This document shows, piece by piece, positions 35,053 to 44,035 of a DNA stretch of 49,800 nt. Positions within the stretch are counted from its first letter, which is position 1; each line of letters opens with the position of its first letter. The position numbers and the translations under genes are program-made. The notes beneath the pieces are model-generated. The model was not told the origin of the DNA, did no database searches, and saw only the letters and a program-made list of their open reading frames with translations. This DNA is from Clostridia bacterium (GTDB lineage Bacteria > Bacillota > Clostridia > Oscillospirales > Acutalibacteraceae): the NCBI GenBank assembly GCA_017436255.1, contig JAFSDK010000008.1, positions 1 through 49,800 of the forward strand, read 5' to 3'.

Positions 35053-36347
35053 TGCTTGAAACAATTAAGAATGCATGGAAGGTTGCTGACCTTCGTAAAA
35101 AAATTCTTTTCACGCTTTTCATTATTTTGATTTTCCGTATCGGTTCGGTAATTCCGGTTCCGTTTATCGACGTTGCTCAATTACGTAGCAGTATGTCGGG
35201 AACTGAAAATCAGCTTTTCAGTTATCTTTCAATTTTAACCGGTGGTGGTCTTGAATATGGTGCTATCTTCGCTATGTCGGTTACACCGTACATCAACTCT
35301 TCCATCATTATGCAGCTTTTAGCAGTTGCAATTCCTTATCTCGAGCGTTTGTCTAAAGAAGGCGAGGAAGGCCAGAAGAAAATTGCTCAGTATACCCGTT
35401 ATGCAACCATTATTTTAGGTCTTATTCAGGGTACTGCATATTTCTTCTATCTTAAAGGTAGTGGTTTCCTTACTGTAAGAGGTACCGGTGCTAGATGGTT
35501 TGCAGGTTTCGTAATTGTTCTCTGCTTTACCGCAGGTAGTGCACTCGTTATGTGGTTAGGCGAACAGATCGACGTTAAGGGTATAGGCAATGGTATTTCA
35601 ATGCTATTGTTTGCAGGTATTATTTCACGTGCTCCGCAGGCAGCTGCTGGTCTTTGGGCTTGGTTAGGAATGCCTGGAGCTAGAGGAAAAATTGTTGCTA
35701 TAGTAACTGTACTTCTCTTCTTAATCATTGTTGCTTTCATCGTTTGGATGACCAACGCCGAAAGAAGAATTCCGGTTATGTATGCAAAACGCGTTGTTGG
35801 TAATAAAATGTATGGCGGTCAAAACTCACATATTCCGATTAAGGTTAATATGTCGGGTGTTATGCCTATCATCTTTGCTTCATCAATTTTGATGGTTCCG
35901 ACAATGATACTTTCTTTTATGACTGACAAGACAACATCATTTGCAAAGATTTTAAATCTTTTCAGTGTTCGGGGTGCCTTCTATGCAGTAATCTATTTCA
36001 TAATGATTATCGGATTTGCGTACTTCTACACAACTATCCAATTTAATCCTGTTGAAATGGCTAACAACTTGCGTAGAAACGGCGGTTCTGTTCCCGGTAT
36101 TCGTCCGGGCAAACCTACTTCTGATTTTATTCAGAAGATTTTGTCAAGAATTACCTTGATGGGTGCGCTCTTCTTGAGTGTTATCGCAATTCTTCCGATA
36201 TTCCTAGCTATGATAGGTGAGGGCGAGTTTGCTTCAATCTCCATCGGTGGTACTTCGGTACTCATTCTTGTAGGTGTTGCTTTAGATACCGTACAGAATC
36301 TTGAATCACAGATGATGATGCGTCACTACAAGGGCTTCCTTGATTAA
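35052..36347 (+). CDS. secY: Protein translocase subunit SecY
   Basis: A 431-residue channel subunit of the Sec translocon with ten membrane helices. Recognised by the N-terminal RKKILFTLFIILIFRIGS, the plug-region SPYI-like SVTPYINSSIIMQLL, and the cytoplasmic loop with RIPVMYAKR. Co-translation with L15 (TAATG overlap) is the usual spc arrangement. No defects are seen. Confidence 0.98.
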   Translation: MLETIKNAWKVADLRKKILFTLFIILIFRIGSVIPVPFIDVAQLRSSMSGTENQLFSYLSILTGGGLEYGAIFAMSVTPYINSSIIMQLLAVAIPYLERLSKEGEEGQKKIAQYTRYATIILGLIQGTAYFFYLKGSGFLTVRGTGARWFAGFVIVLCFTAGSALVMWLGEQIDVKGIGNGISMLLFAGIISRAPQAAAGLWAWLGMPGARGKIVAIVTVLLFLIIVAFIVWMTNAERRIPVMYAKRVVGNKMYGGQNSHIPIKVNMSGVMPIIFASSILMVPTMILSFMTDKTTSFAKILNLFSVRGAFYAVIYFIMIIGFAYFYTTIQFNPVEMANNLRRNGGSVPGIRPGKPTSDFIQKILSRITLMGALFLSVIAILPIFLAMIGEGEFASISIGGTSVLILVGVALDTVQNLESQMMMRHYKGFLD

Positions 36348-36361
36348 TAAGGAGTGGGAAT

Positions 36362-36994
36362 ATGAAATTAATTCTTCTTGGCGCTCCGGGTGCCGGCAAA
36401 GGCACACAGGCCGAAGTTATTTGTGAAAAATTTAATATTCCTGCCATCTCTACCGGTAACATTTTGCGTGAAGCAATAAAGAACGGTACCGAGATGGGTC
36501 TTAAAGCAAAATCTTACATTGATAACGGAAATCTCGTTCCGGATGAAGTCGTAATCGGTATTATCAAAGACCGTTTGGCCGAAGATGACTGCAATAACGG
36601 TTTCATCCTTGACGGTTTCCCGCGCACCATTCCTCAGGCAGCGGCACTTGATAGCATGAACATAGGTATTGACTGTGCTTTATCTATCGAGGTTGCTGAT
36701 GAAAAGATTATGCAACGCCTTTCGGGTCGTCGCGTATGTCTTACCTGTGGTGCTACTTATCATGTAGATTATAAAAAACCTGCTAAAGAGGGTATCTGCA
36801 ATACCTGCGGTGCTGAGCTCGTTCAAAGAAATGATGATAAGCCCGAAACTATTGCAGACCGTTTGGCTGTATATCACAGTCAGACAGAGCCCCTTAAGGA
36901 CTATTACAAAAAAGCAGGCAAACTCATAACTGTTGAAGGACAGGAAGAAGTTAAAGATACAACTCGTCTTGTTCTTGCAGCATTGGAGTTTTAA
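36362..36994 (+). CDS. adk: Adenylate kinase
   Basis: A 210-residue adenylate kinase (ATP + AMP to 2 ADP). The P-loop is GAPGAGKGTQAE, the AMP site includes DGFPRT, and the LID domain carries four cysteines (CLTC ... CNTC) that bind zinc as in Gram-positive enzymes. It lies between secY and map as in most Firmicutes, 2 bases before map. Confidence 0.98.
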   Translation: MKLILLGAPGAGKGTQAEVICEKFNIPAISTGNILREAIKNGTEMGLKAKSYIDNGNLVPDEVVIGIIKDRLAEDDCNNGFILDGFPRTIPQAAALDSMNIGIDCALSIEVADEKIMQRLSGRRVCLTCGATYHVDYKKPAKEGICNTCGAELVQRNDDKPETIADRLAVYHSQTEPLKDYYKKAGKLITVEGQEEVKDTTRLVLAALEF

Positions 36995-36996
36995 TT

Positions 36997-37746
36997 ATGA
37001 TAGTTCTGAAAACCGGCCGAGAACTCACCCTTATGAGAGAGGCGTGCAGAATATCGGCAGGAGCATTAAAGGTTATTGAACAGGCAATCGAGCCCGGCAT
37101 AACAACCGGTGAGCTCGACAGGATAGCCGAAAAATACATTTTAAGCCAGGGCGCAAAACCCAACTTTAAAGGATATCACGGTTATCCCGCAACTGCCTGT
37201 ATATCAATAAACAACGAGGTTATTCATGGCATACCGTCTGTAACACGCAAAATCAATGCCGGCGACATTGTCAGTGTTGATTTGGGTGCTACAATTAACG
37301 GATATCACGGCGATAATGCCGCCACTTTTGCTGTAGGCGATATAAGCGCTGAGGCAAAGCGGCTGATAGACACGACCAGAGAAAGCCTTTACGAAGGTAT
37401 AAAAATGGCACGTGCAGGCGGCAGAACGGGTGATATAGGTTATGCGATACAGTCGTATGTCGAAGCTCGTGGTTTTTCCGTTGTTCGCGAATATGTCGGA
37501 CACGGAGTCGGCACAGCACTTCACGAGTCGCCTGAGGTTCCAAACTTTGGCACACCCGGTAGGGGTGTCAGACTTCTTCCAGGCATGACGTTAGCAATTG
37601 AGCCTATGATAAATATAGGTAAACCCAATGTTAAAGTGATGCCGGACGGCTGGACGGTTTTGACCTGTGACGGTTCTTTGTCAGCCCATTTTGAACACAC
37701 CATCGTTATTACGCCCGATGGACCCCAGATTATGACTAAGTTATAA
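36997..37746 (+). CDS. map: Methionine aminopeptidase type I
   Basis: A 249-residue metalloprotease that removes the initiator methionine. The five metal ligands are visible in SVDLGATINGYHGDNAATF (two Asp), GHGVGTALHESPEVPN (His), LAIEPMI (Glu) and FEHTI (Glu). It starts 2 bases after adk with only a weak binding site, so it probably depends on coupled translation. Confidence 0.97.
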   Translation: MIVLKTGRELTLMREACRISAGALKVIEQAIEPGITTGELDRIAEKYILSQGAKPNFKGYHGYPATACISINNEVIHGIPSVTRKINAGDIVSVDLGATINGYHGDNAATFAVGDISAEAKRLIDTTRESLYEGIKMARAGGRTGDIGYAIQSYVEARGFSVVREYVGHGVGTALHESPEVPNFGTPGRGVRLLPGMTLAIEPMINIGKPNVKVMPDGWTVLTCDGSLSAHFEHTIVITPDGPQIMTKL

Positions 37747-37761
37747 CGGAGGTTATTCAGG

Positions 37762-38013
37762 ATGTATGTAGGTCAGGTTGTGTGCTCAATATCGGGGCAC
37801 GATAAAGGATGCTTTATGGTGGTTGTAGGTGAAGATACCAAAGGACTTTACGTCTCAGACGGTAAATATCACCGCATAGAAAAACCAAAGTGCAAGAATA
37901 TAAAGCATTTAAGTTTTACGGACTTTAAACTTGATAGTCAACAGTATCAAACCAATAAGGCAATTAGAAAAGCAATTTTTGAAATTTTCAAGGGTTATAA
38001 GGAGGAAGCATAA
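37762..38013 (+). CDS. KOW-domain RNA-binding protein
   Basis: An 83-residue protein with an N-terminal KOW-type motif ([20 protein letters not shown]) and a lysine-rich middle ([16 protein letters not shown]), similar to the L14e/L27e-like RNA-binding proteins of clostridia. The place between map and infA is conserved in many Firmicutes. It probably binds ribosomal or other RNA, but the function is not established. The stop overlaps infA by one base. Confidence 0.85.
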   Translation: MYVGQVVCSISGHDKGCFMVVVGEDTKGLYVSDGKYHRIEKPKCKNIKHLSFTDFKLDSQQYQTNKAIRKAIFEIFKGYKEEA

Positions 38014-38231
38014 TGTCAAAGTCAGATATGATAGAACTCGAAGGTACCGTTGTTGAGGCTATGCCCAACGCAATGTTCAAGGTTGAAATTCAGGGAGGAC
38101 ATATAATCCTTGCCCACATTTCAGGAAAATTACGTATGAACTTTATTCGTATTTTACCCGGAGATAAGGTAACGGTTGAAATGTCCCCATATGATCTGAG
38201 TAAGGGACGCATAACTTGGCGTTCAAAATAA
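38013..38231 (+). CDS. infA: Translation initiation factor IF-1
   Basis: A 72-residue IF-1, a single OB fold that blocks the A site during initiation. It is full length, with the family segments [19 protein letters not shown] and [20 protein letters not shown]. The start overlaps the KOW gene stop (TAATG). Confidence 0.98.
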   Translation: MSKSDMIELEGTVVEAMPNAMFKVEIQGGHIILAHISGKLRMNFIRILPGDKVTVEMSPYDLSKGRITWRSK

Positions 38232-38260
38232 TCAGTGAAAAATTTAGGAGGTAAAATCCA

Positions 38261-38374
38261 ATGAAAGTCAGACCTTCTGTAAAAAAGATTTGCGAAAAAT
38301 GCAAAATCATCAGACGCAAGGGTAAAATCATGGTTATCTGTGAAAATCCCAAGCACAAACAGCGTCAGGGTTAA
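38261..38374 (+). CDS. rpmJ: 50S ribosomal protein L36
   Basis: A 37-residue L36 of the zinc-binding form. [15 protein letters not shown] opens the chain, and CEKC, a later Cys and a His ([11 protein letters not shown]) provide the metal ligands. The ATG follows AGGAGG. It lies 29 bases after infA and 34 before rpsM, the standard order. Confidence 0.98.
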   Translation: MKVRPSVKKICEKCKIIRRKGKIMVICENPKHKQRQG

Positions 38375-38408
38375 TGACGCGCTAAGTACAATGGAGGTGC
38401 ATTGATAA

Positions 38409-38777
38409 ATGGCCCGTATTACCGGTGTTGACCTACCGAACGAAAAGAGAGTTGAAATCGGACTCACTTATATTTACGGTATCGGTCTTACTACATCAAG
38501 AGAAATCCTTAAGGCAACAGGCATCAATCCTGATACACGTTGCAAGGATTTAACAGAAGATGAAGTTTCAAAGCTTCGTGAGTACATCGACCACAATCTT
38601 CAGGTTGAAGGTGACCGTCGTCGTACCGTTGCATTTGATATCAAAAGACTTATTGAAATTGGTAGCTATCGCGGACTTCGTCACCGCAAGAATTTGCCTG
38701 TAAGAGGACAACGCTCTAAGACAAATGCTCGCACACGTAAAGGTCCGAAGAAGACAATAGCTAACAAGAAGAAGTAA
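38409..38777 (+). CDS. rpsM: 30S ribosomal protein S13
   Basis: A 122-residue S13 that contacts P-site tRNA and bridges the subunits. Diagnostic are [40 protein letters not shown] and a basic tail ending in KK. The ATG lies behind GGAGGTGC with an 8-11 base spacer. Confidence 0.98.
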   Translation: MARITGVDLPNEKRVEIGLTYIYGIGLTTSREILKATGINPDTRCKDLTEDEVSKLREYIDHNLQVEGDRRRTVAFDIKRLIEIGSYRGLRHRKNLPVRGQRSKTNARTRKGPKKTIANKKK

Positions 38778-38793
38778 GTAGGAGGAAGATAAT

Positions 38794-39195
38794 ATGGCTA
38801 CTGCAAAAGCTAAGACTTCTGCTACACGCAGACGTCGCGAAAAGAAAAATATTGAACGTGGTGCTGCCCATATCCAGTCTACCTTCAACAATACTATTAT
38901 TACTCTTACCGACACTCAGGGTAACGCTCTTTCATGGGCATCTGCCGGTGAACTCGGTTTCAGAGGTTCTAGAAAATCAACTCCGTTTGCTGCACAGAGC
39001 GCTGCTGAAACAGCTGCTAAGGCTGCTATGGAGCATGGTCTTAAATATGTTGAAGTTTATGTTAAGGGTCCGGGTGCAGGCCGTGAGGCTGCTATTCGAG
39101 CACTACAGTCAGCAGGACTTGAGGTTACAATGATTAAAGACGTAACTCCGATTCCGCACAACGGTTGCCGTCCTCCGAAGAGAAGACGTGTGTAA
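38794..39195 (+). CDS. rpsK: 30S ribosomal protein S11
   Basis: A 133-residue S11 of the 30S platform. Recognised by [27 protein letters not shown] and the ending [16 protein letters not shown]. It starts 16 bases after rpsM behind AGGAGGA. Confidence 0.98.
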   Translation: MATAKAKTSATRRRREKKNIERGAAHIQSTFNNTIITLTDTQGNALSWASAGELGFRGSRKSTPFAAQSAAETAAKAAMEHGLKYVEVYVKGPGAGREAAIRALQSAGLEVTMIKDVTPIPHNGCRPPKRRRV

Positions 39196-39219
39196 CCAAT
39201 AATTTGGAGGTGTATTTAG

Positions 39220-39846
39220 ATGGCAAGATATACTGGTGCAGTATGTAGATTATGCCGCCGTGAAGGACAGAAGTTGTTCTTAAAGGGCGAGCGTTGCTAT
39301 TCTGACAAATGTTCTGTTGGCATCCGTGCTTATGCTCCGGGTCAGCATGGACAAGGTCGTAAAAAGTCTTCTGAATATGGTCTTCAGCTTCGTGCTAAGC
39401 AGAAGGCAAGAAGATTTTATGGCGTACAGGAAGGCCAGTTCCATCATTATTTTGAGATTGCTGAAAGAAAACAGGGTGTTACAGGTACTAACCTTTTAAA
39501 AATCCTTGAAAGCCGTCTTGATAATGTAGTTTACAGATCAGGCTTTGCTTCTTCAAGAGCAGAAGCTAGACAGCTTGTAGGTCACGGCCACTTTGAAGTA
39601 AACGGCAAGCGTGTAGATATCGCTTCCTATTTACTCCGTGCAGGTGATATAGTTACTCTTTGCGAAAAGGCAAGAGGTAGCGAGAAGTTCAAGGCTGTAA
39701 TCGAAGCTAACAGTGCTAAACCCGTTCCTGAGTGGATGGATCTTGATCGTGATAATTTCTCAGTTAAGGTTGTAAATCTTCCTGAGCGTGATCAGATTGA
39801 CGCACCTGTTGAAGAGCAGCTCATCGTAGAATTCTATTCTAAGTAA
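39220..39846 (+). CDS. rpsD: 30S ribosomal protein S4
   Basis: A 208-residue S4, a primary assembly protein and often a repressor of the alpha operon. The N-terminus carries a zinc-type cysteine set (CRLC ... CYSDKC), and the S4 RNA-binding domain contains [20 protein letters not shown]. An 81-base gap with a hairpin separates it from rpoA. Confidence 0.98.
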   Translation: MARYTGAVCRLCRREGQKLFLKGERCYSDKCSVGIRAYAPGQHGQGRKKSSEYGLQLRAKQKARRFYGVQEGQFHHYFEIAERKQGVTGTNLLKILESRLDNVVYRSGFASSRAEARQLVGHGHFEVNGKRVDIASYLLRAGDIVTLCEKARGSEKFKAVIEANSAKPVPEWMDLDRDNFSVKVVNLPERDQIDAPVEEQLIVEFYSK

Positions 39847-39860
39847 TAGTTTTTCTGTTT

Positions 39861-39890
39861 ACCGAATGTTATCCGTACTATATATTCGGT
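39861..39890 (+). other. Hairpin in the rpsD-rpoA gap
   Basis: ACCGAAT (39861-39867) pairs with ATTCGGT (39884-39890) around a 16-base loop. A weak T/A-rich tract follows. It could modulate rpoA relative to the ribosomal genes or serve as a processing site. Confidence 0.4.
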
Positions 39891-39927
39891 GTTTAAAAAT
39901 TTATTGTGCGGAGAAATGGAGCTTTAA

Positions 39928-40878
39928 ATGTTAGAGATTGAAAAGCCCAGAATTGAAACGCTGGAGTTATCTGAAGATGGCACCTACGGCAAATTTAGAA
40001 TGACACACCTTGAAAGAGGTTATGCAATAACACTTGGTAACAGTATGCGCAGAGTTCTTCTCTCAACTCTTCCCGGTGTTGCTGTAACCGCTATTAAGAT
40101 TGATGGTGTTGTTCATGAGTTTACAACCGTACAGGGCATCAAAGAAGATATAACCGAAATAGTTCTTAATATTAAGGGACTTATTGCAAAGCTTCACAGC
40201 GACGGTCCTAAAACCGTTTATATTGAAGCTGAGGGCCCCGGCGAAGTAACTGCAGCCGATATTAAGGCAGATAGCGAAGTTGAAATCTTAAATAAGGACC
40301 TTCACATCGCAACACTCGATGTTGACGGTAAACTTAATATGGAATTAACCCTTAACAAGGGTCGTGGCTATGTTCCTGCAGAGCAGAACAAACCCGAACA
40401 GTCTGTTATCGGTTTGATACCTGTAGACTCAATTTTCACACCTGTTCTTAAGTCGAATTTCTCGGTTGAAGACACTCGCCAAGGCAGCGAAATCAATAAG
40501 AACGCTCTTACCTTGGAAGTTTGGACTGACGGCTCTATTATGGCTAATGAAGCTGTTTCTATGTCCGCAAAAATCCTTATTGAGCATTTTGAACTTTTCC
40601 TCGACCTTACCGAAGGCGTAGCCGATGGTGAAAGCTTTATGGCCGAAAAGGGCAACAGTGATAAGGAAAAAGTTCTCGATATGACAATTGAGGAGCTTGA
40701 TTTGTCTGTTCGTAGCTTTAACTGCTTAAAGCGTGCAGGCATCAACACGGTTGAAGACCTCGTTAATAAATCTGAAGAAGATATGATGAAGGTTAGAAAC
40801 CTTGGCCGCAAGTCTTTAGAAGAGGTTATTGCCAAACTTGCTTCGTTTGACTATACCCTTAAAAAAGAAGACGAATAA
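39928..40878 (+). CDS. rpoA: RNA polymerase subunit alpha
   Basis: A 316-residue alpha subunit. The N-terminal dimerisation domain ([20 protein letters not shown]) is followed by a flexible linker near residue 240 and the C-terminal DNA- and regulator-binding domain ([30 protein letters not shown]). It is full length. rplQ follows 34 bases later. Confidence 0.98.
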   Translation: MLEIEKPRIETLELSEDGTYGKFRMTHLERGYAITLGNSMRRVLLSTLPGVAVTAIKIDGVVHEFTTVQGIKEDITEIVLNIKGLIAKLHSDGPKTVYIEAEGPGEVTAADIKADSEVEILNKDLHIATLDVDGKLNMELTLNKGRGYVPAEQNKPEQSVIGLIPVDSIFTPVLKSNFSVEDTRQGSEINKNALTLEVWTDGSIMANEAVSMSAKILIEHFELFLDLTEGVADGESFMAEKGNSDKEKVLDMTIEELDLSVRSFNCLKRAGINTVEDLVNKSEEDMMKVRNLGRKSLEEVIAKLASFDYTLKKEDE

Positions 40879-40912
40879 GACAAACTAACATCATTATTAA
40901 GGAGTGAGTATA

Positions 40913-41254
40913 ATGCCAGGTACAAGAAAGCTTGGAAGAACCAGCGACCACAGAACTGCAATGCTCAGAGCTATGGTAACCTTCTTGTTTGAAAACGGCA
41001 AGATTGAAACCACAGTTACTCGTGCTAAAGAAGTTCGTTCTATGGCAGAGAAATACATTACACTCGCTAAAGATAATAGTCTTCATAACAGACGTCAGGC
41101 TTTAGCCTTTATTACTAAGGAAGCTGTTGTTGTTAAACTTTTCAACGACATTGCACCTAAGTATAAGGACGTTAACGGTGGTTACTGCCGTATTACTAAG
41201 ACAGGTCCCCGTCGTGGTGACGCTGCTGAAATGGCTATTATTGAGTTAATCTAA
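40913..41254 (+). CDS. rplQ: 50S ribosomal protein L17
   Basis: A 113-residue L17 and the last gene of the super-operon. [20 protein letters not shown] and [20 protein letters not shown] are typical. ATG 40913 follows AAGGAGTGA; the in-frame GTG at 40904 is part of that binding site. A strong terminator follows 20 bases later. Confidence 0.98.
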   Translation: MPGTRKLGRTSDHRTAMLRAMVTFLFENGKIETTVTRAKEVRSMAEKYITLAKDNSLHNRRQALAFITKEAVVVKLFNDIAPKYKDVNGGYCRITKTGPRRGDAAEMAIIELI

Positions 41255-41272
41255 TTTCTCATTAAATTAAAG

Positions 41273-41336
41273 TTTTGGTCCTCGCATTGCAAGGCTTATT
41301 TGAGTCTTACAATGCGGGGACTAAATTTTTCTAACA
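41273..41336 (+). terminator. Terminator of the S10-spc-alpha operon
   Basis: A long stem built on GTCCTCGCATTG and its partner CAATGCGGGGAC encloses a ~20-base loop. T-rich sequence follows the right arm. Confidence 0.8.
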
Positions 41337-41350
41337 AAGTTTAATAAAAG

Positions 41351-41388
41351 GTAAAAAAATAATCCCCGAGTAATTACTCGAGGATTAG
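41351..41388 (-). terminator. Terminator of the pduL-hemW-phosphatase operon
   Basis: A 12-bp stem with one mismatch (AATCCCCGAGTA with TACTCGAGGATT, 41362-41387) is followed on the minus strand by a T-run. Confidence 0.75.
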
Positions 41389-41399
41389 GTTGTATTATA

Positions 41400-42002
41400 T
41401 TATATTAAATCAATAACCTCAACAATACCGCTTCTCTGATATAGTGTGGGGGTTACCATAATGGTGTAACCTCTGCCGTTTTCGGTTGCCCACTCAACAA
41501 GTGAGTGACGGGGTACAGCACATGATGCCAAGAAGGTCATAATTGTACCGCCGTGCATAAAAACTGCCGCATCAGAGTAATCGTTGTTCATCATATCGCG
41601 TACAATTTCGTTTATGCCAAGGCAAATTCTTTTGGCAAACTCCATGTTATCTTCACCACCGGGTGTACAACCCACCTTACCCGACGCCCAGTCTTTATAG
41701 GCCTCGAGATGCTCGAGTTCGTGAGCGGTTTTACCCTCAAACTCACCAAAATCATACTCTATCAAATTATCAATAAGTGTGATTTCTCGGTCGGGGTAGA
41801 TAACGTTGGCGGTCTGTCGACAACGAAGCATCGGACTTGAATAAACTCTGTCAACAAAAGGGTATTCAATCTGATTTTTAAGATTATTAAGCATTGTGAT
41901 ACCCTCGGGTGTGACAGGTAATTCGGTTCTGCCGATGTATTGACCCTTTAAATTGCCGTCGGTCATACCGTGGCGAATTATGTGTAATTTGTAGGTTTTC
42001 AT
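41400..42002 (-). CDS. Histidine phosphatase family protein (phosphoglycerate mutase-like)
   Basis: A 200-residue member of the branch-2-like histidine phosphatases. LHIIRHGMTDGNLKGQYIG carries the catalytic RHG, and a second histidine lies in FMHGGTIMTFL. The family includes phosphoglycerate mutases, CobC and general phosphatases; the substrate here is unknown. The ATG directly abuts the hemW stop codon, and its ribosome binding site (GGAGGAAC) lies inside the end of hemW, so the genes are coupled. Confidence 0.85.
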   Translation of the reverse strand: MKTYKLHIIRHGMTDGNLKGQYIGRTELPVTPEGITMLNNLKNQIEYPFVDRVYSSPMLRCRQTANVIYPDREITLIDNLIEYDFGEFEGKTAHELEHLEAYKDWASGKVGCTPGGEDNMEFAKRICLGINEIVRDMMNNDYSDAAVFMHGGTIMTFLASCAVPRHSLVEWATENGRGYTIMVTPTLYQRSGIVEVIDLI

Positions 42003-43109
42003 TTATAGTTCCTCCGTAAACGAAGTTATAATACTGTTTGAAACAAGCATACCCTCATCGGTAAGCCGTATCGTATTGCCGTCGGTTATGCAAAGGCCGT
42101 TCTTTTCAAAAAGGCGAGCCTTATTAAGTATGGTAGGGGGGAAAGGTTTTAAAAATTTGCTTTCAAATTCGGATATATCTATTCCGTCCGAAATACGAAG
42201 TGATAGCATAATATATTCCTGCTCGTTACCGCCCTCACCGTCGCTTAAAGCTTTACAATTTTGCATATAAGCCGTTATATCGTTTGGGTAGTAAAAACGC
42301 TCACCCTCAAAAAACGAGTGGGCCGCAGGCCCAAATCCCAAATATTCTCGGCATCTCCAATAATTGAGATTGTGTTTGCCTTCATATCCTAACTTGGCAA
42401 AGTTGGATATTTCATAATGGGTATATCCTGCCGTCTTTAAACGGTCGCATAAAAGCAGATATTGGTCGGCGGTATCATCATCGTTTGGCAGATTTAATTT
42501 CGCCTTGCCAAACGGTGTGCCGTCTTCAATTTTAAGAATATATGCCGATATATGCTCGGGCGCCAGATTTAACACAAAATCAATACTTTTATTAAGGGTT
42601 TCTTTTGTGGAATCGGGTAGACCAAGCATTAAATCGAGAGATATATTATCAAATCCCAATTTACGGGCGGTATAAAAGGTTTGTTCAGCATCATAAACTG
42701 AATGCCTGCGACCTAAAACGAGCAGTTCGTCATCGTTACCGCTCTGCACACCCATTGATAATCGGTTACAACCGGCGTTTCGTATTTCTTCTAAAAACCC
42801 ACTAAGGTCATCGCCCGGATTTATCTCTACCGTAATTTCGGCATCTTCGGTCACCGTAAAGGAATCTTTAACGGCACGCATAAGCGATGAAATTTGCTCA
42901 CCCGATAACACACTTGGTGTGCCGCCACCAATATAAACAGAACAAACGGGGCGGGCAATTTGCCGGCCCCGTCGGGTAATTTCGGATATTGTTTTGTCGC
43001 AATACGCCTGTTGTAATTCTTCACTAACGTTTAACGAATAAAAACTACAGTAATTGCATTTAGTGCGACAAAATGGGATATGAATATAGATACCGAAAGA
43101 ATTAGTCAA
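42003..43109 (-). CDS. hemW: Radical SAM heme chaperone HemW
   Basis: A 368-residue radical SAM protein of the HemN/HemW group. The [4Fe-4S] cluster motif is CRTKCNYC, followed by SVYIGGGTPS and SMGVQSGNDDELLVLGRRH. The length fits HemW, a heme chaperone, better than the longer HemN oxidase. No ATG fits. TTG 43109 starts just before IYIHIPFC and lies inside the pduL stop region (TTGACTAA), so translation is coupled to pduL. The longer open frame upstream runs inside pduL and is not believed. Confidence 0.87.
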   Translation of the reverse strand: MTNSFGIYIHIPFCRTKCNYCSFYSLNVSEELQQAYCDKTISEITRRGRQIARPVCSVYIGGGTPSVLSGEQISSLMRAVKDSFTVTEDAEITVEINPGDDLSGFLEEIRNAGCNRLSMGVQSGNDDELLVLGRRHSVYDAEQTFYTARKLGFDNISLDLMLGLPDSTKETLNKSIDFVLNLAPEHISAYILKIEDGTPFGKAKLNLPNDDDTADQYLLLCDRLKTAGYTHYEISNFAKLGYEGKHNLNYWRCREYLGFGPAAHSFFEGERFYYPNDITAYMQNCKALSDGEGGNEQEYIMLSLRISDGIDISEFESKFLKPFPPTILNKARLFEKNGLCITDGNTIRLTDEGMLVSNSIITSFTEEL

Positions 43110-43677
43110 GGATAATACCTGTGCAACTACCGGGGATAGCGGCAGCGTTAGCCTCATCAGTATCGAGGTGCATAGCGAGTGCATAAGAATCGCTAACACG
43201 TGCAACTACGTCACCAAAAATTAAAGCTCTGCCCTCGGTAGGAATCTTAACAGATACAATCTGCTTATCAACAATGCCGTATTTTTCAGCATCGGCAGTA
43301 GTCATATGTATATGACGCTTTGCAGAGATAACACCCTCGCTGAGTTCAACCTCACCGCAAGGACCAACAAGTTTGCAAGCACCTGTTTCAGCAATGTCAC
43401 CTGACTCGCGGATAGGAGCCTTAACACCGATTGAACGAGCATCGGTTAAAGAAATTTCAACCTGTGTAGCAGGTCTGCAAGGACCAAGAATAGAAACGCC
43501 TGCAAGTTCCTTTTTAGGACCTACAACGGTAACTCTTTCTTCACAAGCAAACTGACCGGGTTGTGAAAGATCTTTTTTAGGTGTGAGCTTATAGCCTTTA
43601 CCGAATAAAATCTCAAGGTCTTTTTCGCTTACGTGCACGTGACGTGCGCTAATTTCAACTAAAACTGTTTTTTCCAT
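43102..43677 (-). CDS. pduL: Phosphate propanoyltransferase PduL
   Basis: A 191-residue phosphotransacylase that converts acyl-CoA to acyl-phosphate, allowing ATP gain by an acetate or propionate kinase. Two PduL repeats carry the zinc histidines (ARHVHV and KRHIHM). The N-terminus lacks an obvious microcompartment-targeting helix and no shell genes are nearby, so this is likely a housekeeping, Pta-replacing PduL. ATG 43677 follows AAGGGG. It overlaps hemW by 8 bases. Confidence 0.9.
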   Translation of the reverse strand: MEKTVLVEISARHVHVSEKDLEILFGKGYKLTPKKDLSQPGQFACEERVTVVGPKKELAGVSILGPCRPATQVEISLTDARSIGVKAPIRESGDIAETGACKLVGPCGEVELSEGVISAKRHIHMTTADAEKYGIVDKQIVSVKIPTEGRALIFGDVVARVSDSYALAMHLDTDEANAAAIPGSCTGIILD

Positions 43678-43713
43678 TTTGATTTCCCCTTAGTAAATTA
43701 TTATTACAAATAT

Positions 43714-43741
43714 ATTGTATCATATTTTATGGATTTTTCAA
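43714..43741 (-). promoter_or_regulatory. pduL promoter
   Basis: On the minus strand TTGAAA (43736-43741) and TACAAT (43714-43719) are spaced by 16 bases, about 35 bases before the ATG. Confidence 0.6.
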
Positions 43742-43749
43742 TAGATAAA

Positions 43750-43783
43750 AGGAAAAAGGCGGTGTGAAAATTCACACCGCCTT
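43750..43783 (-). terminator. Ferredoxin gene terminator
   Basis: A perfect 13-bp stem (43756-43768 with 43771-43783) is followed on the minus strand by a T-rich tract. It ends 16 bases past the ferredoxin stop codon. Confidence 0.85.
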
Positions 43784-43798
43784 ACTTCTTATGTAAAA

Positions 43799-43969
43799 TT
43801 ATTCAGCAACAATTGCGCCTACAGGGCAACCTGCTTCACAAGCACCGCAATCGATGCAAGCTTCAGCGTCGATTACATAACGCTCGTCACCTTCATTGAT
43901 AGCTTCAACAGGGCAACCAGAAGCACAAGCACCACAGTTGATGCATTCTTCAGTAATTTTAAAAGCCAT
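43799..43969 (-). CDS. 2[4Fe-4S] ferredoxin
   Basis: A 56-residue clostridial-type ferredoxin, the low-potential electron carrier of anaerobic metabolism. Two cluster motifs, CINCGACASGCP and CIDCGACEAGCP, hold all eight cysteines. ATG 43969 follows GGGAGGTG. The gene stands alone, with its own promoter (44000-44027) and terminator. Confidence 0.95.
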   Translation of the reverse strand: MAFKITEECINCGACASGCPVEAINEGDERYVIDAEACIDCGACEAGCPVGAIVAE

Positions 43970-43999
43970 TTACTACACCTCCCAATGCTTTGTAAGTAT

Positions 44000-44027
44000 A
44001 TTGTAACACAATATAGTGAAAATGCAA
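44000..44027 (-). promoter_or_regulatory. Ferredoxin promoter
   Basis: On the minus strand TTGCAT (44022-44027) and TACAAT (44000-44005) are spaced by 16 bases. Confidence 0.55.
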
Positions 44028-44035
44028 GAATAATT

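Noticed and set aside
38143-38358. Minus-strand frame over infA and rpmJ
   Set aside because: It is antisense to infA and to rpmJ, a real 37-codon gene on the plus strand at 38261-38374.
43107-43205. Longer N-terminus for HemW
   Set aside because: The extra 32 codons lie inside pduL, do not resemble HemW, and the conserved protein begins right after the TTG at 43109.
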